From: Posidoniimonas polymericola
GTDB taxonomy: Bacteria; Planctomycetota; Planctomycetia; Pirellulales; Lacipirellulaceae
Assembly (NCBI RefSeq): GCF_007859935.1
Contig: NZ_SJPO01000006.1
Span: 372,001-436,000, forward strand
Direction: 5' to 3'
Length of the DNA stretch: 64,000 nucleotides
Both the position numbers and the translations under genes were made by a program. Below the pieces are notes generated by a model that saw only the letters and a program-made list of their open reading frames with translations, ran no database searches and was not told the origin of the DNA. Positions 7,462 to 17,775 of this stretch are shown piece by piece (within the stretch, counting starts at the first letter, position 1; each line of letters opens with the position of its first letter).

Positions 7462-8021
7462 CTCGGCGAGCTCTTGGGGAGCACGCCGCTCTTCTCATCG
7501 ATCGGCGTAGGCGGCGGGATGCTCCGCCCCCCGTGGCTTGGGCCACGACGGCACTGCCCGATTCGGATCGCTTACGATTCGCCGTGCGGGGCGATGTACG
7601 ACCGGCGGCGATCGCCCCTACCGATTGGGACGTCCACTGACAGTTTGTCAGGCTCGCGTGCCGACCATCGGATTATTCAATCAAGGCAAGAGCGGCCGAT
7701 CGTGGTCCGCCACCGCGGGCGAGGCATCCGGTGGCCGCAGATACACCAACCTGGCCCGTAAGACGCCTGGCCGACCCCAGTCAAACCACCCCCTAATCCC
7801 CACCGCAGCGCTGGTTCCTGCCCGTAAGCGGCTAAAGATCGTCACTAGGCGGCACGGATTGTGCTCTACGCCATCTAGGTAGGCGGACCGTCCGTAGCGG
7901 TCGCCGTTCCCTTTTTCCCGACGCGGTCAGTAGGTTGAATTGGTGTCCGGGACCGTTGTCCGTGTGGCTCCTCTGAGTAGGCAATCCGACGAACGTGTTG
8001 TCAGCGATCCAGCAGCCCATA
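7462..8021. other. Gene-free stretch after the element
   Basis: 560 bases between the attachment site and the hybrid kinase. Open frames here are short and lack ribosome binding sites or recognisable domains. I see no RNA gene, strong hairpin with a T run, or repeat. It should hold the kinase promoter, but no clear -35/-10 pair stands out. Confidence 0.5.
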
Positions 8022-10415
8022 ATGACCAGCAACGCTGCCGATATGCCATTCGGTCAGACTCGCGGACTGCTTTCGGCGGTGATGGCGTCTTGCCGGGATG
8101 CCATCATTGCGTACTCGCTGGACGGCCAAATCGAGGCCTGGAACCGCGGCGCCGAGGAGATCTACGGCTTCAGTCAAGAGGAAGCGATCGGCAGCCCCGC
8201 TGAACTCACCACGCCACGCGATCGGGTCGGCGAGAACGACCGCCTTCGCGAGGCTGCCATCCAGGGCAGGTCGATCGAGCACTTCGACACGCTGCGGACC
8301 CGCAAGTCGGGCGAGTCGTTCCCGGCGGCCATCTGCGGTTTTCCGATCCGCAATGAGAGAGAAGAGGTCGTCGGCTACGCGACGATTGAACGGGACATCT
8401 CTGGCAGGATGCAGGCGGCCGACACGCTGCGTATCGCACTCACCGAGGCCCAAGAGGCGAACGCCGCCAAGTCGCGGTTCCTCGCAAACGCCAGCCACGA
8501 GCTCCGCACGCCGATGAACGCGATCGTAGGGATGACTGCCCTCGCACTCGAGGAGGATATCTCCCACGAGCTCCGCGACTACCTGGAGACCATCCGGGAC
8601 TCGGCCGACTCGATGCTCCACCTTGTGAACGACGTGCTCGACCTCGCCAAGTTCGAGTCCGACGGCTTCGAATTGGAAGAGGTCCCGTTCGACCCCCGCG
8701 AGCTGTCCGAGTCTGCCATCAAGGTGCTGGGGACCGCGGCCCACGCCAAGGGCCTCGAGCTCGTGTGCCATGTCGCGCCCGATGTACCGACCGCAGTAAT
8801 CGGCGATCCGATGCGACTGCGGCAGGTGCTGACGAACCTGCTCGGCAACTCCATTAAATTCACCGCCGCCGGCGAGGTCGTGGTCGACGTGTCACCGGTG
8901 TCGATTGAGAAGAAGCGGTGCAAGCTGCAGTTCAGCGTGAAAGACTCTGGCATTGGGATTTCCGACAAGGACCAGGAGCGGATCTTTAAACCGTTTACTC
9001 AGGTCGACGGCGCGACGACTCGGCGCTACAGCGGCACGGGGCTCGGGCTGACCATCACGCAGCACCTGATCGATTGCTTCGGCAGCCAACTAGAACTCGA
9101 GAGCCAGCCAGGGGTCGGGAGTCGGTTTACCTTCTGCCTGACGCTGCCCCTGGCTTCGAAGCCTGAAGACACCGTTTCGAGGGCGACCGAGAAGCTCCGC
9201 GGCATGACCGTGCTGGTTGTCGACGACAACCAGGCGAGCCGGGACACGCTGACGGAGCAGTTTGCGGCGTGGGGGATGCGGCCGGCGATTGCGTCCTCGG
9301 GCCGCGAGGCGATGCGGCTGGTAGAAAAGTCGCTCGACAAGAACTCCCCCTTCGACCTCGCCGTGGTCGACGCGTTGATGCCCGGTCTGGACGGCTTCAC
9401 GGTCGCCTCGAAAATCGAGGGCGACGAGCGTATCAGCACCAAGCCGATTATCATGGCCTCAACCACCGATCGGCTGGAGTTCAGCCGCCGGTGCGCCGAA
9501 GCGGGCGCCGCGGCGTACATCCAGAAACCCATTAGTCAATCTCAACTCCTCAGTGCGGTGGTCCAGGCTTCGGGCGTTGCCAGCCTCGACGGGCCGCCCC
9601 GCAAAGCCTTGTTCGACGCCCCCACCTGTGAGAAGCTGCGTGTCTTGCTAGTCGAGGACACGCCCGCCAACCGCAAAGTTGCTCAACGGGTGCTCAGCAA
9701 GCGGGGACACGAGATCGAGGTCGCCGTGAATGGCCGCGAGGCGCTCGACCTGTTCCGCAAGGAAGAGTTCGACGTGGTGCTGATGGACGTGCAGATGCCG
9801 ATCATGGACGGCTATCAAGCGACCGAGGCGATCCGCGAGATCGAGCGTTCCGGCGGTCGCGTCCCAACACCGATTATCGCGATGACCGCCCACTCGATGA
9901 GCGGGGACCGCGAGAAATGCCTCCGGGCCGGGATGGACAACTACCTCTCGAAACCACTCGACCTGCCAAAATTGATCCGGATGGTGGAGAGCGTGAGCGA
10001 AAACGGAATCAAGAATCACGCCGCCAAGCCCCAACACGTTGAGGCTTCCAAGGCCGCCGCAGAGCCGGAGTCGCCGATGGCCGCGCCCGCCGCCGATTTG
10101 GACACAGCGCTAAAGCGATTGCGGGGCGACCGCGGCCTGCTGCTGGATATGATGGGCTTCTTCGAGCAGGACGCGCCGACACTGCTCGCCGCGGTCGACA
10201 AGAACCTTGAGAGCGGCCAGCTCGCCGAGGTCGAACGCGGGGCCCACAGCCTCAAGGGGCTCGCCTCGACGTTCGACGCGGTCGCGGCCGTCAGCTCCGC
10301 CCGCGACGTCGAACAGGCCGCGCACGATGGCCGGGCGGACGCGCTGCCGCCACTGGTCAAGTCGCTGCACGCCGAGGTGGCCAACCTGCTGGCGTTCTTA
10401 CGCGACTACCGCTAA
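8022..10415 (+). CDS. Hybrid sensor histidine kinase (PAS, HisKA, HATPase, two REC, HPt)
   Basis: 797 residues from ATG 8022; an upstream GTG at 7995 is an alternative and neither has a good ribosome binding site. Order: PAS (about 15-130), HisKA with His159 in NASHELRTPMNA, HATPase (about 255-375; DSGIGIS and GTGLGL), receiver 1 with Asp450 (VVDALMPGLDG), receiver 2 with Asp589 (LMDVQMPIMDG), and a HPt domain with His742 (GAHSLKGLAS). No membrane segment is seen, so it should be cytosolic. It can run a full internal phosphorelay, but no output partner is adjacent. It is not obviously tied to the purine genes that follow. Confidence 0.93.
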   Translation: MTSNAADMPFGQTRGLLSAVMASCRDAIIAYSLDGQIEAWNRGAEEIYGFSQEEAIGSPAELTTPRDRVGENDRLREAAIQGRSIEHFDTLRTRKSGESFPAAICGFPIRNEREEVVGYATIERDISGRMQAADTLRIALTEAQEANAAKSRFLANASHELRTPMNAIVGMTALALEEDISHELRDYLETIRDSADSMLHLVNDVLDLAKFESDGFELEEVPFDPRELSESAIKVLGTAAHAKGLELVCHVAPDVPTAVIGDPMRLRQVLTNLLGNSIKFTAAGEVVVDVSPVSIEKKRCKLQFSVKDSGIGISDKDQERIFKPFTQVDGATTRRYSGTGLGLTITQHLIDCFGSQLELESQPGVGSRFTFCLTLPLASKPEDTVSRATEKLRGMTVLVVDDNQASRDTLTEQFAAWGMRPAIASSGREAMRLVEKSLDKNSPFDLAVVDALMPGLDGFTVASKIEGDERISTKPIIMASTTDRLEFSRRCAEAGAAAYIQKPISQSQLLSAVVQASGVASLDGPPRKALFDAPTCEKLRVLLVEDTPANRKVAQRVLSKRGHEIEVAVNGREALDLFRKEEFDVVLMDVQMPIMDGYQATEAIREIERSGGRVPTPIIAMTAHSMSGDREKCLRAGMDNYLSKPLDLPKLIRMVESVSENGIKNHAAKPQHVEASKAAAEPESPMAAPAADLDTALKRLRGDRGLLLDMMGFFEQDAPTLLAAVDKNLESGQLAEVERGAHSLKGLASTFDAVAAVSSARDVEQAAHDGRADALPPLVKSLHAEVANLLAFLRDYR

Positions 10416-10583
10416 TAACCGGACCCGCCCGCCGACAGGGCAGTCGATTCGGCGCCTGCGGCCAGATGCAGGGCAAGATCCTCCGGCCCGGCCTGTCCCC
10501 GCTGGCTCTTCTCGACCCACCCCCACTTCTGTGCTAGAAAACCGGGCGACCGATACGCCCCCATCTCACGAGGCCGCCCGACG

Positions 10584-11699
10584 ATGTCGACCACTTTTCC
10601 CCCGCTTGCCCTGCCGACGCGTCTGCTGCACGGCCCGGGCCCCTCACCGGTCGCGCCGTCGGTGCTCGAGGCGTTGGCGAAGCCGTGCATCGGGCACATG
10701 GACCCCGAGTTTATGCGGGTGATGAACGAGGTCCGCGCAATGATGCAGGCCGTGTTCCGCACCGAGAACGAGATGACCCTGGCGTGCTCGGGAACCGGGT
10801 CGGCCGGCGCGGAAATGCTGATGGATAACCTGGTCGAACCGGGCGACACCTGCCTGATTGGCGTCAACGGGGTGTTTGGCGGTCGACTGGCCGAAAAAGC
10901 GGGCCGCGCCGGCGGCGTGGTCGAGACCATGGAGCTCGACTGGGGCCTAGCGTTCGACCAAGACGCCCTGATCGCCAAGATCGAAGAGACCAAGCCGAAG
11001 CTGGTCGCCGTCGTGCACGCGGAAACGTCGACCGGCGTGCTGCAGCCGTTCGACCGGCTGGGCGAAGCGGTCCACAAGCACGGCGGCCTGCTGGTGATGG
11101 ACTGTGTCACGTCATTCGCGGGGGCTCCGGTCGAGATCGACGCCTGGGGAGTCGACGCCGCCTACAGCGGAACGCAGAAGTGCCTGTCCTGCCCGCCGGG
11201 ACTGGCCCCGGTCACGCTGTCGGAGCGGGCGATGCACAAGGTCAACAACCGCGCGACCAAGGTCAATTCCTGGTACCTCGACCTCACGCTAGTCGGCAAC
11301 TACTGGAGCGGCAGCCGGGCCTACCACCACACCGCGCCGGTCAACATGAATTACGCCCTGCACGAGGCGCTGCGGCTGGTGCTGGAGGAGGGCCTGGAGG
11401 AGCGTTTCGCCCGCCACGAGGCCGCCCATCAGCAGCTCAAGGCGGGGCTGCTGCAGCGTGGTTTCAAGTTCGCGTCGGACCCCGAGCACTCGCTGCCGAT
11501 GCTCAACCTAGTCAGCGTGCCGGAGTCGATTTTCAACGAGGCAGCCGCCCGCAAGCAATTGCTCACCGAGAACAACCTCGAGATCGGCGGCGGGCTGGGG
11601 GCGTTGGCCGGCAAGTGCTGGCGGATCGGCCTGATGGGCCACGGCGCCCGTTCGGAGAACGTCGGCGCCATCCTGACGGCGCTCGACTCACTTGGCTAG
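10584..11699 (+). CDS. pucG: PucG-like ureidoglycine/alanine-glyoxylate aminotransferase
   Basis: 371 residues, PLP-dependent class V aminotransferase of the alanine-glyoxylate type. The PLP Lys lies in [15 protein letters not shown], and [12 protein letters not shown] and MDCVTSFAG are the usual cofactor-binding segments. PucG of Bacillus transfers the amino group of (S)-ureidoglycine to glyoxylate, giving oxalurate and glycine. The purine catabolic context supports that role. Sequence alone cannot exclude alanine- or serine-glyoxylate aminotransferase activity. It converges on xdhC; the two stop codons share CTAG. Confidence 0.75.
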   Translation: MSTTFPPLALPTRLLHGPGPSPVAPSVLEALAKPCIGHMDPEFMRVMNEVRAMMQAVFRTENEMTLACSGTGSAGAEMLMDNLVEPGDTCLIGVNGVFGGRLAEKAGRAGGVVETMELDWGLAFDQDALIAKIEETKPKLVAVVHAETSTGVLQPFDRLGEAVHKHGGLLVMDCVTSFAGAPVEIDAWGVDAAYSGTQKCLSCPPGLAPVTLSERAMHKVNNRATKVNSWYLDLTLVGNYWSGSRAYHHTAPVNMNYALHEALRLVLEEGLEERFARHEAAHQQLKAGLLQRGFKFASDPEHSLPMLNLVSVPESIFNEAAARKQLLTENNLEIGGGLGALAGKCWRIGLMGHGARSENVGAILTALDSLG

Positions 11700-12472
11700 C
11701 GGGCGGCCAACAGGTCGCGGACCTGCAGCAGCTGGGCGGCGATGCTGACCGCGATCTCGGCCGGGTGGTTGGTTCCGATGGGCAGTCCCACCGGGCAGGA
11801 GAACTGCAGGCGATCGGCTTCCTTACCCGCTGCGATTAATTCCTGGCGGATCGTCTTCGCCTTGGCGTTGCTGCCAATGACGCCGACGTACGGGAACGCG
11901 TGCGGCAGGCTGTAGATCCGGTCGAGCACCGGCAGGTCGCTGCTGTGCCCGCGCGTCATGCAGAGCACAAACGTGTTCGCGGCCAGCCGATCGACCTCGT
12001 CGGCGGGGGAGGGCACGCACCGTTTCATCACGCCGGCGGGCAGCCTAGCCAGCCAGTCTTCGCGGGGGTCGATGCAGGTCACCTGGCAGGGCAGGGCCGC
12101 CAGCAGCCGGGCCAGCGCCTGCGCGACGTGCCCGGCGCCAAAGATCACGACTGGCCAGTCGGAACGTGCGGCGACTTCCAGGTAGAGCTTCACCCGGCCG
12201 CCGCAGGTCATCCCGACGTCGGTCTTCAGGCTCCAGTCGACGAGCCGAGTCCCCTCCGGCTCCGCCAGCAATTGTTGCGCAAGGTCGATTGCCTTGGCCT
12301 CGAGCCGGCCGCCGCCGACCGTGCCGTACTCAAGGCCGTCCTTGGTGACGAGCATCGCCGCGCCGGCGTCTGCGGGGGTAGACCCGGTCGACTCGACGAC
12401 CGTCACCGTTACGTAAGGGCGCGACTCGTCGTGCAGCCGAAGCCGCCGCTCGCAGAGAGCGCGGTCGGTCAT
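11696..12472 (-). CDS. xdhC: Xanthine dehydrogenase accessory protein XdhC
   Basis: 258 residues from ATG 12472, which overlaps the xdhB stop (ATGA). The N-terminal domain has [15 protein letters not shown] and [12 protein letters not shown]. The C-terminal Rossmann domain begins [19 protein letters not shown]. XdhC proteins bind molybdenum cofactor, support its sulfuration and insert it into xanthine dehydrogenase. It is the last gene of the xdhA-xdhB-xdhC operon, as expected for a maturation factor. Confidence 0.92.
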   Translation of the reverse strand: MTDRALCERRLRLHDESRPYVTVTVVESTGSTPADAGAAMLVTKDGLEYGTVGGGRLEAKAIDLAQQLLAEPEGTRLVDWSLKTDVGMTCGGRVKLYLEVAARSDWPVVIFGAGHVAQALARLLAALPCQVTCIDPREDWLARLPAGVMKRCVPSPADEVDRLAANTFVLCMTRGHSSDLPVLDRIYSLPHAFPYVGVIGSNAKAKTIRQELIAAGKEADRLQFSCPVGLPIGTNHPAEIAVSIAAQLLQVRDLLAAR

Positions 12473-14838
12473 GACGCCACCCGCGGGGGCGTGGGGGCCG
12501 ACTTCGCGTGGTCGATCTCGGTGATGCGGGTCAGCAACTCCTCGCCGGTCGCCGGGATTGCGAGCTCGAATGGCGTGCCGCCCGACAGGCTCGCCAGAGC
12601 GTGCCGCGCCGCCAGCCACACCGCGATGCCCAGCATTAGCGGCGGCTCGCCGACCGCTTTGCTGCGGCGGATGTTGCAGGTCTGCTTCGGGTTGTCGATG
12701 AAGTCGACGTTCAGCACTTGGGGCAGGTCCGTGACATTGGGGATCTTGTAGGTTGTTGGACCGGTAGACAGCAGCCGCCCGGCGTCGTCGTAGCGGAGGT
12801 CCTCGTTGGTGACCCAGCCGAGCCCCTGCACGAAGCCGCCGATCACCTGCCCGCGGTCGATGCCCGGGTTGATCATCTTGCCCACGTCCATCAGCAGGTC
12901 GGCGCGATCGACGACCATCTCGCCGGTGAAGCGGTCGATCGTGACCTCGGCTACCGCGGCGCCGGTGGTGTAGTAGTAGAACGGGTTGCCGCGGCCGGTC
13001 TCGCGGTTGTAGTCGACGCCGGGCGTGGCGAAGAAACCCCGCGCGCCGAGGTCGACGCGTTCGCGACGGGCCATCGCGCAGAACTCGCCGAACGGGATCT
13101 GCCGCGTCGGGTCCCGGTCGTCGTACACCAGTCCATCTGCGATGCCGATGTGCTCGGGCGCCGGAACCAACCCACGCTCCGCGCTGCCAAACAGCTGCGC
13201 GGCAAAATGCTTCATGCGGCCGGTGATCTGCCGGCAGGCCTCCAGCGCCGCGGCGCCGTTCAGGTCGGCGCCGGCGCTCGCCGCGGTCGGCGAGGTGTTG
13301 TTGCTCTTCTCGGTAGAGCTCGCCATCACCCGCACTAGGGCCGGATCAAGCCCAAACTCGTCGGCGACCAGCTGACCGATCTTCGTGTTGAGCCCCTGGC
13401 CCATCTCCGTGCCGCCGGTCGACACCTGCACGGAGCCGTCCGTGTAGACATTGACCAGCGCGTTGGCCTGGTTCAGAAACTTGGTCGTGAACGAGATGCC
13501 AAACTTGACCGCGCTGATAGCCAGCCCCCTAACCGTAGTAGGGCTCTCGGCGTTAAACCATTCGATCTCTTCTCGCCGCGCCCGGTAGTCGGACGTTCGT
13601 TCCAGCTGGTCGAAGAGCTCTTCTAGGACGTGCTCGCGGACGATCTGGCCGTACTGGGTGAGCTGCCGGTCGGGGTCGCCGTCGCGGTAGAGGTTCTTGC
13701 GGCGGAGGTCCCAGGGGTCGATGCCCGACTGCTCGGACAGCCGCTGCAGGGCGTTCTCGATCACGGCGACCGCCTGCGGACCGCCGAACCCTCGGAAGGC
13801 GGTGTTCGGCGGCAGGTTGGTGCGGCAGATCTTGCCCGTCACACGCATCTTCGGAATGTAGTAGGCGTTGTCGGCGTGGAGCATGCTCCGCTCCATCACC
13901 GAGGTCGACAGGTCGGCGAACGCCCCGCCGTTGGAATAGAAGTCCATCTCGGCGGCGACCAGCCTGCCCTCGGCGTCGCACGCGACGCGGTAGTTGGTCT
14001 GGTAGCGGTGCCGCTTACCCGTGATCTGCATGTCGTCGCCGCGGGGGAGCACCACTCGCGCCGGCCGCCCGGTGCACTGCACCACCAACGCGGCCATCAC
14101 AGCGGCGATAGCGGACTGGGTCTCCTTGCCGCCGAATGCGCCACCCATCCGCTGGCACTCGCAGACAACCTGGTGAAACTCGAGACCCAACGCCTCGGCG
14201 ACGACGGCCTGAGTCTCCGTGGGGTTTTGGGTCGACGCGTGCAGGTGGATAGCGCCCCCCTCGGCTGGGGTCGCCAGCGCGGCCTGGGTCTCGAAGTAGA
14301 ACTGCTCCTGCCCGTTGCTGTGGAACGTCCCCTGCACGACGTGCGCCGCCTTGGCAAACGCGGCGGCAAATTGACTGTCGTCTTCGGCCAGCGGGCTCGT
14401 CATCCGCCGCTCGGGGCCGATGTAGGCGCCGGCGGCGACTGCCTCATCAATCGTCAGGATCGGGCGGCGCGGCTCGCACTCAATCTTCACGAGCGCCTTC
14501 GCTCGGGCGGCCGCCTCCGGGTCCTCGGCGCCGATCACCACCACCGGCTGGCCAAGGAAAGCGACCTCGCCGTCTGCCAGGAAAAACTCGTCCGGGATGA
14601 TCGGGCCAAACTGCTTGGAGCCCTTGAGGTCGGCCGCGGTCAGCACGCAGGCGACTCCGGGGCAGTTCTTCGCGGCGGTGGTGTCGATCGACTTGATCGC
14701 GCCGCTGGCGACTGGCGCCCCGACAAACGCCACGCAAAGCTCGCCCACCTGACGCGGAAGATCGTCGATGTAGCGGGCCTCGCCGGTGACGTGGCCGCGG
14801 GCCGAGTCGTGCGGCAGTGGCTTTCCGACAGCGGGCAT
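12469..14838 (-). CDS. xdhB: Xanthine dehydrogenase, molybdopterin subunit
   Basis: 789 residues. This is the catalytic subunit, which hydroxylates hypoxanthine and xanthine to urate at the Mo centre. It begins with the a/b hammerhead domain (DSARGHVTGEARYIDDLP), then the Mo-binding core with RMGGAFGGKETQ and, near the C-terminus, KAVGEPPLMLG, whose Glu is the conserved catalytic base. Length fits the bacterial two-subunit form. It is three bases downstream of xdhA and overlaps xdhC. Electrons pass to the FeS/FAD subunit and then to NAD. Confidence 0.95.
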   Translation of the reverse strand: MPAVGKPLPHDSARGHVTGEARYIDDLPRQVGELCVAFVGAPVASGAIKSIDTTAAKNCPGVACVLTAADLKGSKQFGPIIPDEFFLADGEVAFLGQPVVVIGAEDPEAAARAKALVKIECEPRRPILTIDEAVAAGAYIGPERRMTSPLAEDDSQFAAAFAKAAHVVQGTFHSNGQEQFYFETQAALATPAEGGAIHLHASTQNPTETQAVVAEALGLEFHQVVCECQRMGGAFGGKETQSAIAAVMAALVVQCTGRPARVVLPRGDDMQITGKRHRYQTNYRVACDAEGRLVAAEMDFYSNGGAFADLSTSVMERSMLHADNAYYIPKMRVTGKICRTNLPPNTAFRGFGGPQAVAVIENALQRLSEQSGIDPWDLRRKNLYRDGDPDRQLTQYGQIVREHVLEELFDQLERTSDYRARREEIEWFNAESPTTVRGLAISAVKFGISFTTKFLNQANALVNVYTDGSVQVSTGGTEMGQGLNTKIGQLVADEFGLDPALVRVMASSTEKSNNTSPTAASAGADLNGAAALEACRQITGRMKHFAAQLFGSAERGLVPAPEHIGIADGLVYDDRDPTRQIPFGEFCAMARRERVDLGARGFFATPGVDYNRETGRGNPFYYYTTGAAVAEVTIDRFTGEMVVDRADLLMDVGKMINPGIDRGQVIGGFVQGLGWVTNEDLRYDDAGRLLSTGPTTYKIPNVTDLPQVLNVDFIDNPKQTCNIRRSKAVGEPPLMLGIAVWLAARHALASLSGGTPFELAIPATGEELLTRITEIDHAKSAPTPPRVAS

Positions 14839-14841
14839 GGG

Positions 14842-16356
14842 CTAGGCGAGCTCCGACGCGGGTAGATCGGCCGACAAATCGTGGAAACACTTGGCGAACA
14901 GGTTCTCGACCAGTTGCAGCCGATAGTCGGCGGCTCCGCGTACATCGCTGATCGGGTGGACCTCGCCGCGGGCGGCCCGGCCTGCCCGCCGGCAGGTTTC
15001 GAGGGACCAAGTAGCACCGGTCAGGGCCGCCTCCGCAGCAGGTGCACGCACTACCGTCGGTCCGACGCCCCCCAATGCGACCCGAGCCGATTTCACCTGG
15101 CCCGAGCCCCACGCCATCCAGAACGCGGCCGTGACCGTGCTGATATCCATATCGCGGCGTTTGGACACCTTGTAGAGCTTGACCGCGGTCCCCTCGGCGG
15201 GGAGCGGAAGGTTGATGCTCTCGATGATCTCATCAGGGCGGAGGTCGAGCTGCTTGTAGCCGAGGTAGAAGTCTTGGATCTCGACGCTACGCGTGCCGAC
15301 CTTTTTCCCACTCCCCAGGCTGGCTAACTGCAGGGTCGCGCCGGCGGCGTAGAGTAGTGGTATCGAGTCTGCAATTGGCGAGGCGTTGGCCAGGTTGCCG
15401 CCCATCGTTCCGGCGTGTCGCACCTGAGGGCTGCCGAAGCGGCTGAGGATGTGAGCGAACTCTGGCAGGACCTCTACAACGGCCTGCTCAACGCGGTCCC
15501 ACGTGACCGCCGCCCCGATCGTTAGCTGGCCCGGCTTCTTCTCAACCCGCATCAGCTCGGCGACGCGTGAGGCTACGATCACGCTTTCCGGCGTGAACCG
15601 GCCGTGGTTGTGCTGCACTCCCAGGTCGGTCGCACCGGCGACGAGCTTCGCGTCGGGATTCTCGGCGCGGGCGGCGAGCAAATCAGCAAGCGTCGCGGGA
15701 ATCACGGCCTCGACGTGCGTAGCCGGCGCGCCATTGCGTCCCGCGGCTGGCGCCGGGTTAACACGCGCCGACTCGGAAGATCGTTCAACAAGGTCTTCCA
15801 GCATCGCTGGAACTTGATAGCGCGAGTCGCCCGTCGCGCACTGCTTGGCGTCGACCGCGTGTGCCGCCTCGAGGATCTGTGTGTACCCCGTGCAGCGGCA
15901 CAGGTTGCCCGACAACCCGATCCGCAGTTCTTCATCAGAGAGTTCTTGCCCAGGTCGCTCCGCCTGCAAACCGTGTAGAGCCATCACGAAGCCGGGCGTG
16001 CAGAAGCCGCACTGGCTGCCGTGGCAGTCGACCATCGCCTGCTGGACCGTTGACAGCTTGTCGGCGTCGGCGATCCCCTCGACTGTCACGACGCTCGCGT
16101 GGTCGAGCTGGTAGACAAACGCAATACAGGCGTCGATCGTATTGTAAATGAGCCGCGCGCCGTCTGCTGAGGGCCGTCCGACCAGCACCGTGCAGGCGCC
16201 GCAGTCGCCCTCGGCGCAGGCGACCTTGGTCCCTGTGAGCGGCTTCGTGCGGCACGCCACGCCGTACCGCAGGTAGTCGGTGACCGTCATGCCGACCGCC
16301 GGACCGCGGACCTCTTGGCGGGCGCCGTTCAAGTAGAACACTAGGTGGTCGCGCAT
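14842..16356 (-). CDS. xdhA: Xanthine dehydrogenase, FeS and FAD subunit
   Basis: 504 residues from ATG 16356. The N-terminal plant-type [2Fe-2S] domain has CAEGDCGACTV; the second, helical [2Fe-2S] domain has GSQCGFCTPGFVM and GNLCRCTGYTQIL. A FAD-binding domain (from about residue 225; KLVAGATDLGVQ, and MGGNLANASPIAD) and the CO-dehydrogenase flavoprotein C-terminal domain follow. It accepts electrons from XdhB and reduces NAD. It is the first gene of a leftward operon, divergent from the allantoate amidohydrolase gene. Confidence 0.95.
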   Translation of the reverse strand: MRDHLVFYLNGARQEVRGPAVGMTVTDYLRYGVACRTKPLTGTKVACAEGDCGACTVLVGRPSADGARLIYNTIDACIAFVYQLDHASVVTVEGIADADKLSTVQQAMVDCHGSQCGFCTPGFVMALHGLQAERPGQELSDEELRIGLSGNLCRCTGYTQILEAAHAVDAKQCATGDSRYQVPAMLEDLVERSSESARVNPAPAAGRNGAPATHVEAVIPATLADLLAARAENPDAKLVAGATDLGVQHNHGRFTPESVIVASRVAELMRVEKKPGQLTIGAAVTWDRVEQAVVEVLPEFAHILSRFGSPQVRHAGTMGGNLANASPIADSIPLLYAAGATLQLASLGSGKKVGTRSVEIQDFYLGYKQLDLRPDEIIESINLPLPAEGTAVKLYKVSKRRDMDISTVTAAFWMAWGSGQVKSARVALGGVGPTVVRAPAAEAALTGATWSLETCRRAGRAARGEVHPISDVRGAADYRLQLVENLFAKCFHDLSADLPASELA

Positions 16357-16494
16357 GACTGCAGAAGAGCGGGGCGGAGGGGTTCGGCTGGGCGCCCCAC
16401 GTGACGCACGGGCAGATTGTCCGACACGCGGGCGCAAGATATGCTGGGGAGGTACCGCCTTGTTTCACGATAGGTCGGCCCGCCATGGTCGTCA
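16357..16494. promoter_or_regulatory. Divergent intergenic region, xdhABC and allantoate operon
   Basis: 138 bases separate the start codons of xdhA (leftward) and the allantoate amidohydrolase gene (rightward). Promoters for both operons must lie here or just inside the genes. No operator or riboswitch is recognisable by eye. Control by a shared purine-responsive regulator is only inferred from the arrangement. Confidence 0.45.
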
Positions 16495-17775
16495 ATGCCA
16501 GAGGTCCCGCCTGTGCCGCCGCAAGTGTCCCGCCAAGCAGACTCGCCTTCGCTGAGCGACGCGGTGATGGCGCGCTGCGACGAGCTGGCGGCGGTCTCTG
16601 AAGAGCCTGGCTGCCTGACCCGCCGGTACCTGACGCCCCCCGCAAAGATCGTCCACCAGCGGCTTGCGGGTTGGATGACAGACGCGTCGCTCACCCCCCG
16701 CGTCGACAACGCGGGGAACCTCATCGGCCGCCTGTCGGGGCGCGGCACGCGGCGGGTGCTGCTGATCGGCTCGCACCTCGACACCGTGCCCAACGCCGGC
16801 AAGTACGACGGCGTCCTCGGGGTGTTGATGGGCCTGGCGGTCGCCGAGCGGCTCCGCGGCGAGGATCTGCCGTTCCACCTCGACGTCGTTGGGTTCAGCG
16901 AAGAAGAAGGGGTCCGATTCAGCAAGCCGTACCTCGGCTGCAGCGCCCTCTCAGGCGACTTCCTCCCCGAGTGGCTCGACCGCCGTGACGCCGCCGGTGT
17001 TTCCATGCGGCAGGCGATCGCCGATTTTGGACTCGATCCCGACGCCGTAGGTTCCTGCATCTACGACCCGGCCGACGTTCTCGGGTTTATCGAACCGCAC
17101 CTCGAGCAGGGTCCTGTGCTCGAACACGCCAAGCTGCCGGTCGGGATGGTCAGCGGCATCGCGGGGCAGAGCCGGTTGCGGGTGGCGTTCCACGGCGCGG
17201 CCGCCCACGCCGGCACGACGCCCATGGACCGCCGCCAAGACGCTCTGCTCTGTGCGGCACAGTTCGTGACCGCCGTGCGCGCCCGTGCGCTCAGCGTCGA
17301 GGGGCTGCGGGCGACGGTCGGCTCGGTCCGAGTGACTCCGAACGCCCCAAACGTCGTGGCGGCGGCGGCGGAGCTATCGCTCGACGTTCGTCACGCCGAG
17401 GATGCGCAACGGGAGTCGGCGGTCCGAGATCTTATCGCGGCTGGTCACGAAGCAGCGGCGAGCGAGGGCGCCCGATTCGAGGTCCTCGAAGAGACCTCGC
17501 AGTCGGCGGTCTTGATGGACCACAAGCTATCGAGCCTGCTCCGGGAGTCGATCGAGGAGTGTGGGGGCCCGCCCACATCGATCTTGAGCGGCGCCGGGCA
17601 CGACGCCGTGATCATGGCGGGCCGCTTCCCGGTGTCGATGCTGTTCCTGCGGCATCCCGGCGCGGTAAGCCACCACCCCGATGAACGCGTTGAAGCGGAG
17701 GATGTCGCGGTCGGCATCGACGTGCTGACCCGGTTTGTTTTGCGTCTCGCCCGCCAGCTAAGGAGCACCGCTTGA
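16495..17775 (+). CDS. allC: Allantoate amidohydrolase (M20 family)
   Basis: 426 residues. Hydrolyses allantoate to (S)-ureidoglycine, CO2 and ammonia using two metal ions. Motifs are LLIGSHLDTVPNAGKYDG (metal His and Asp), GFSEEEGVRF (acid/base Glu pair), EPHLEQGPVLE, HGAAAHAGTTPMDRR in the dimerisation domain, GAGHDAVIMA, and SHHPDE at the C-terminal metal site. The N-carbamoyl amino acid hydrolases are close relatives, so specificity rests on the surrounding allantoin genes. It overlaps the following cupin gene by four bases. Confidence 0.87.
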   Translation: MPEVPPVPPQVSRQADSPSLSDAVMARCDELAAVSEEPGCLTRRYLTPPAKIVHQRLAGWMTDASLTPRVDNAGNLIGRLSGRGTRRVLLIGSHLDTVPNAGKYDGVLGVLMGLAVAERLRGEDLPFHLDVVGFSEEEGVRFSKPYLGCSALSGDFLPEWLDRRDAAGVSMRQAIADFGLDPDAVGSCIYDPADVLGFIEPHLEQGPVLEHAKLPVGMVSGIAGQSRLRVAFHGAAAHAGTTPMDRRQDALLCAAQFVTAVRARALSVEGLRATVGSVRVTPNAPNVVAAAAELSLDVRHAEDAQRESAVRDLIAAGHEAAASEGARFEVLEETSQSAVLMDHKLSSLLRESIEECGGPPTSILSGAGHDAVIMAGRFPVSMLFLRHPGAVSHHPDERVEAEDVAVGIDVLTRFVLRLARQLRSTA

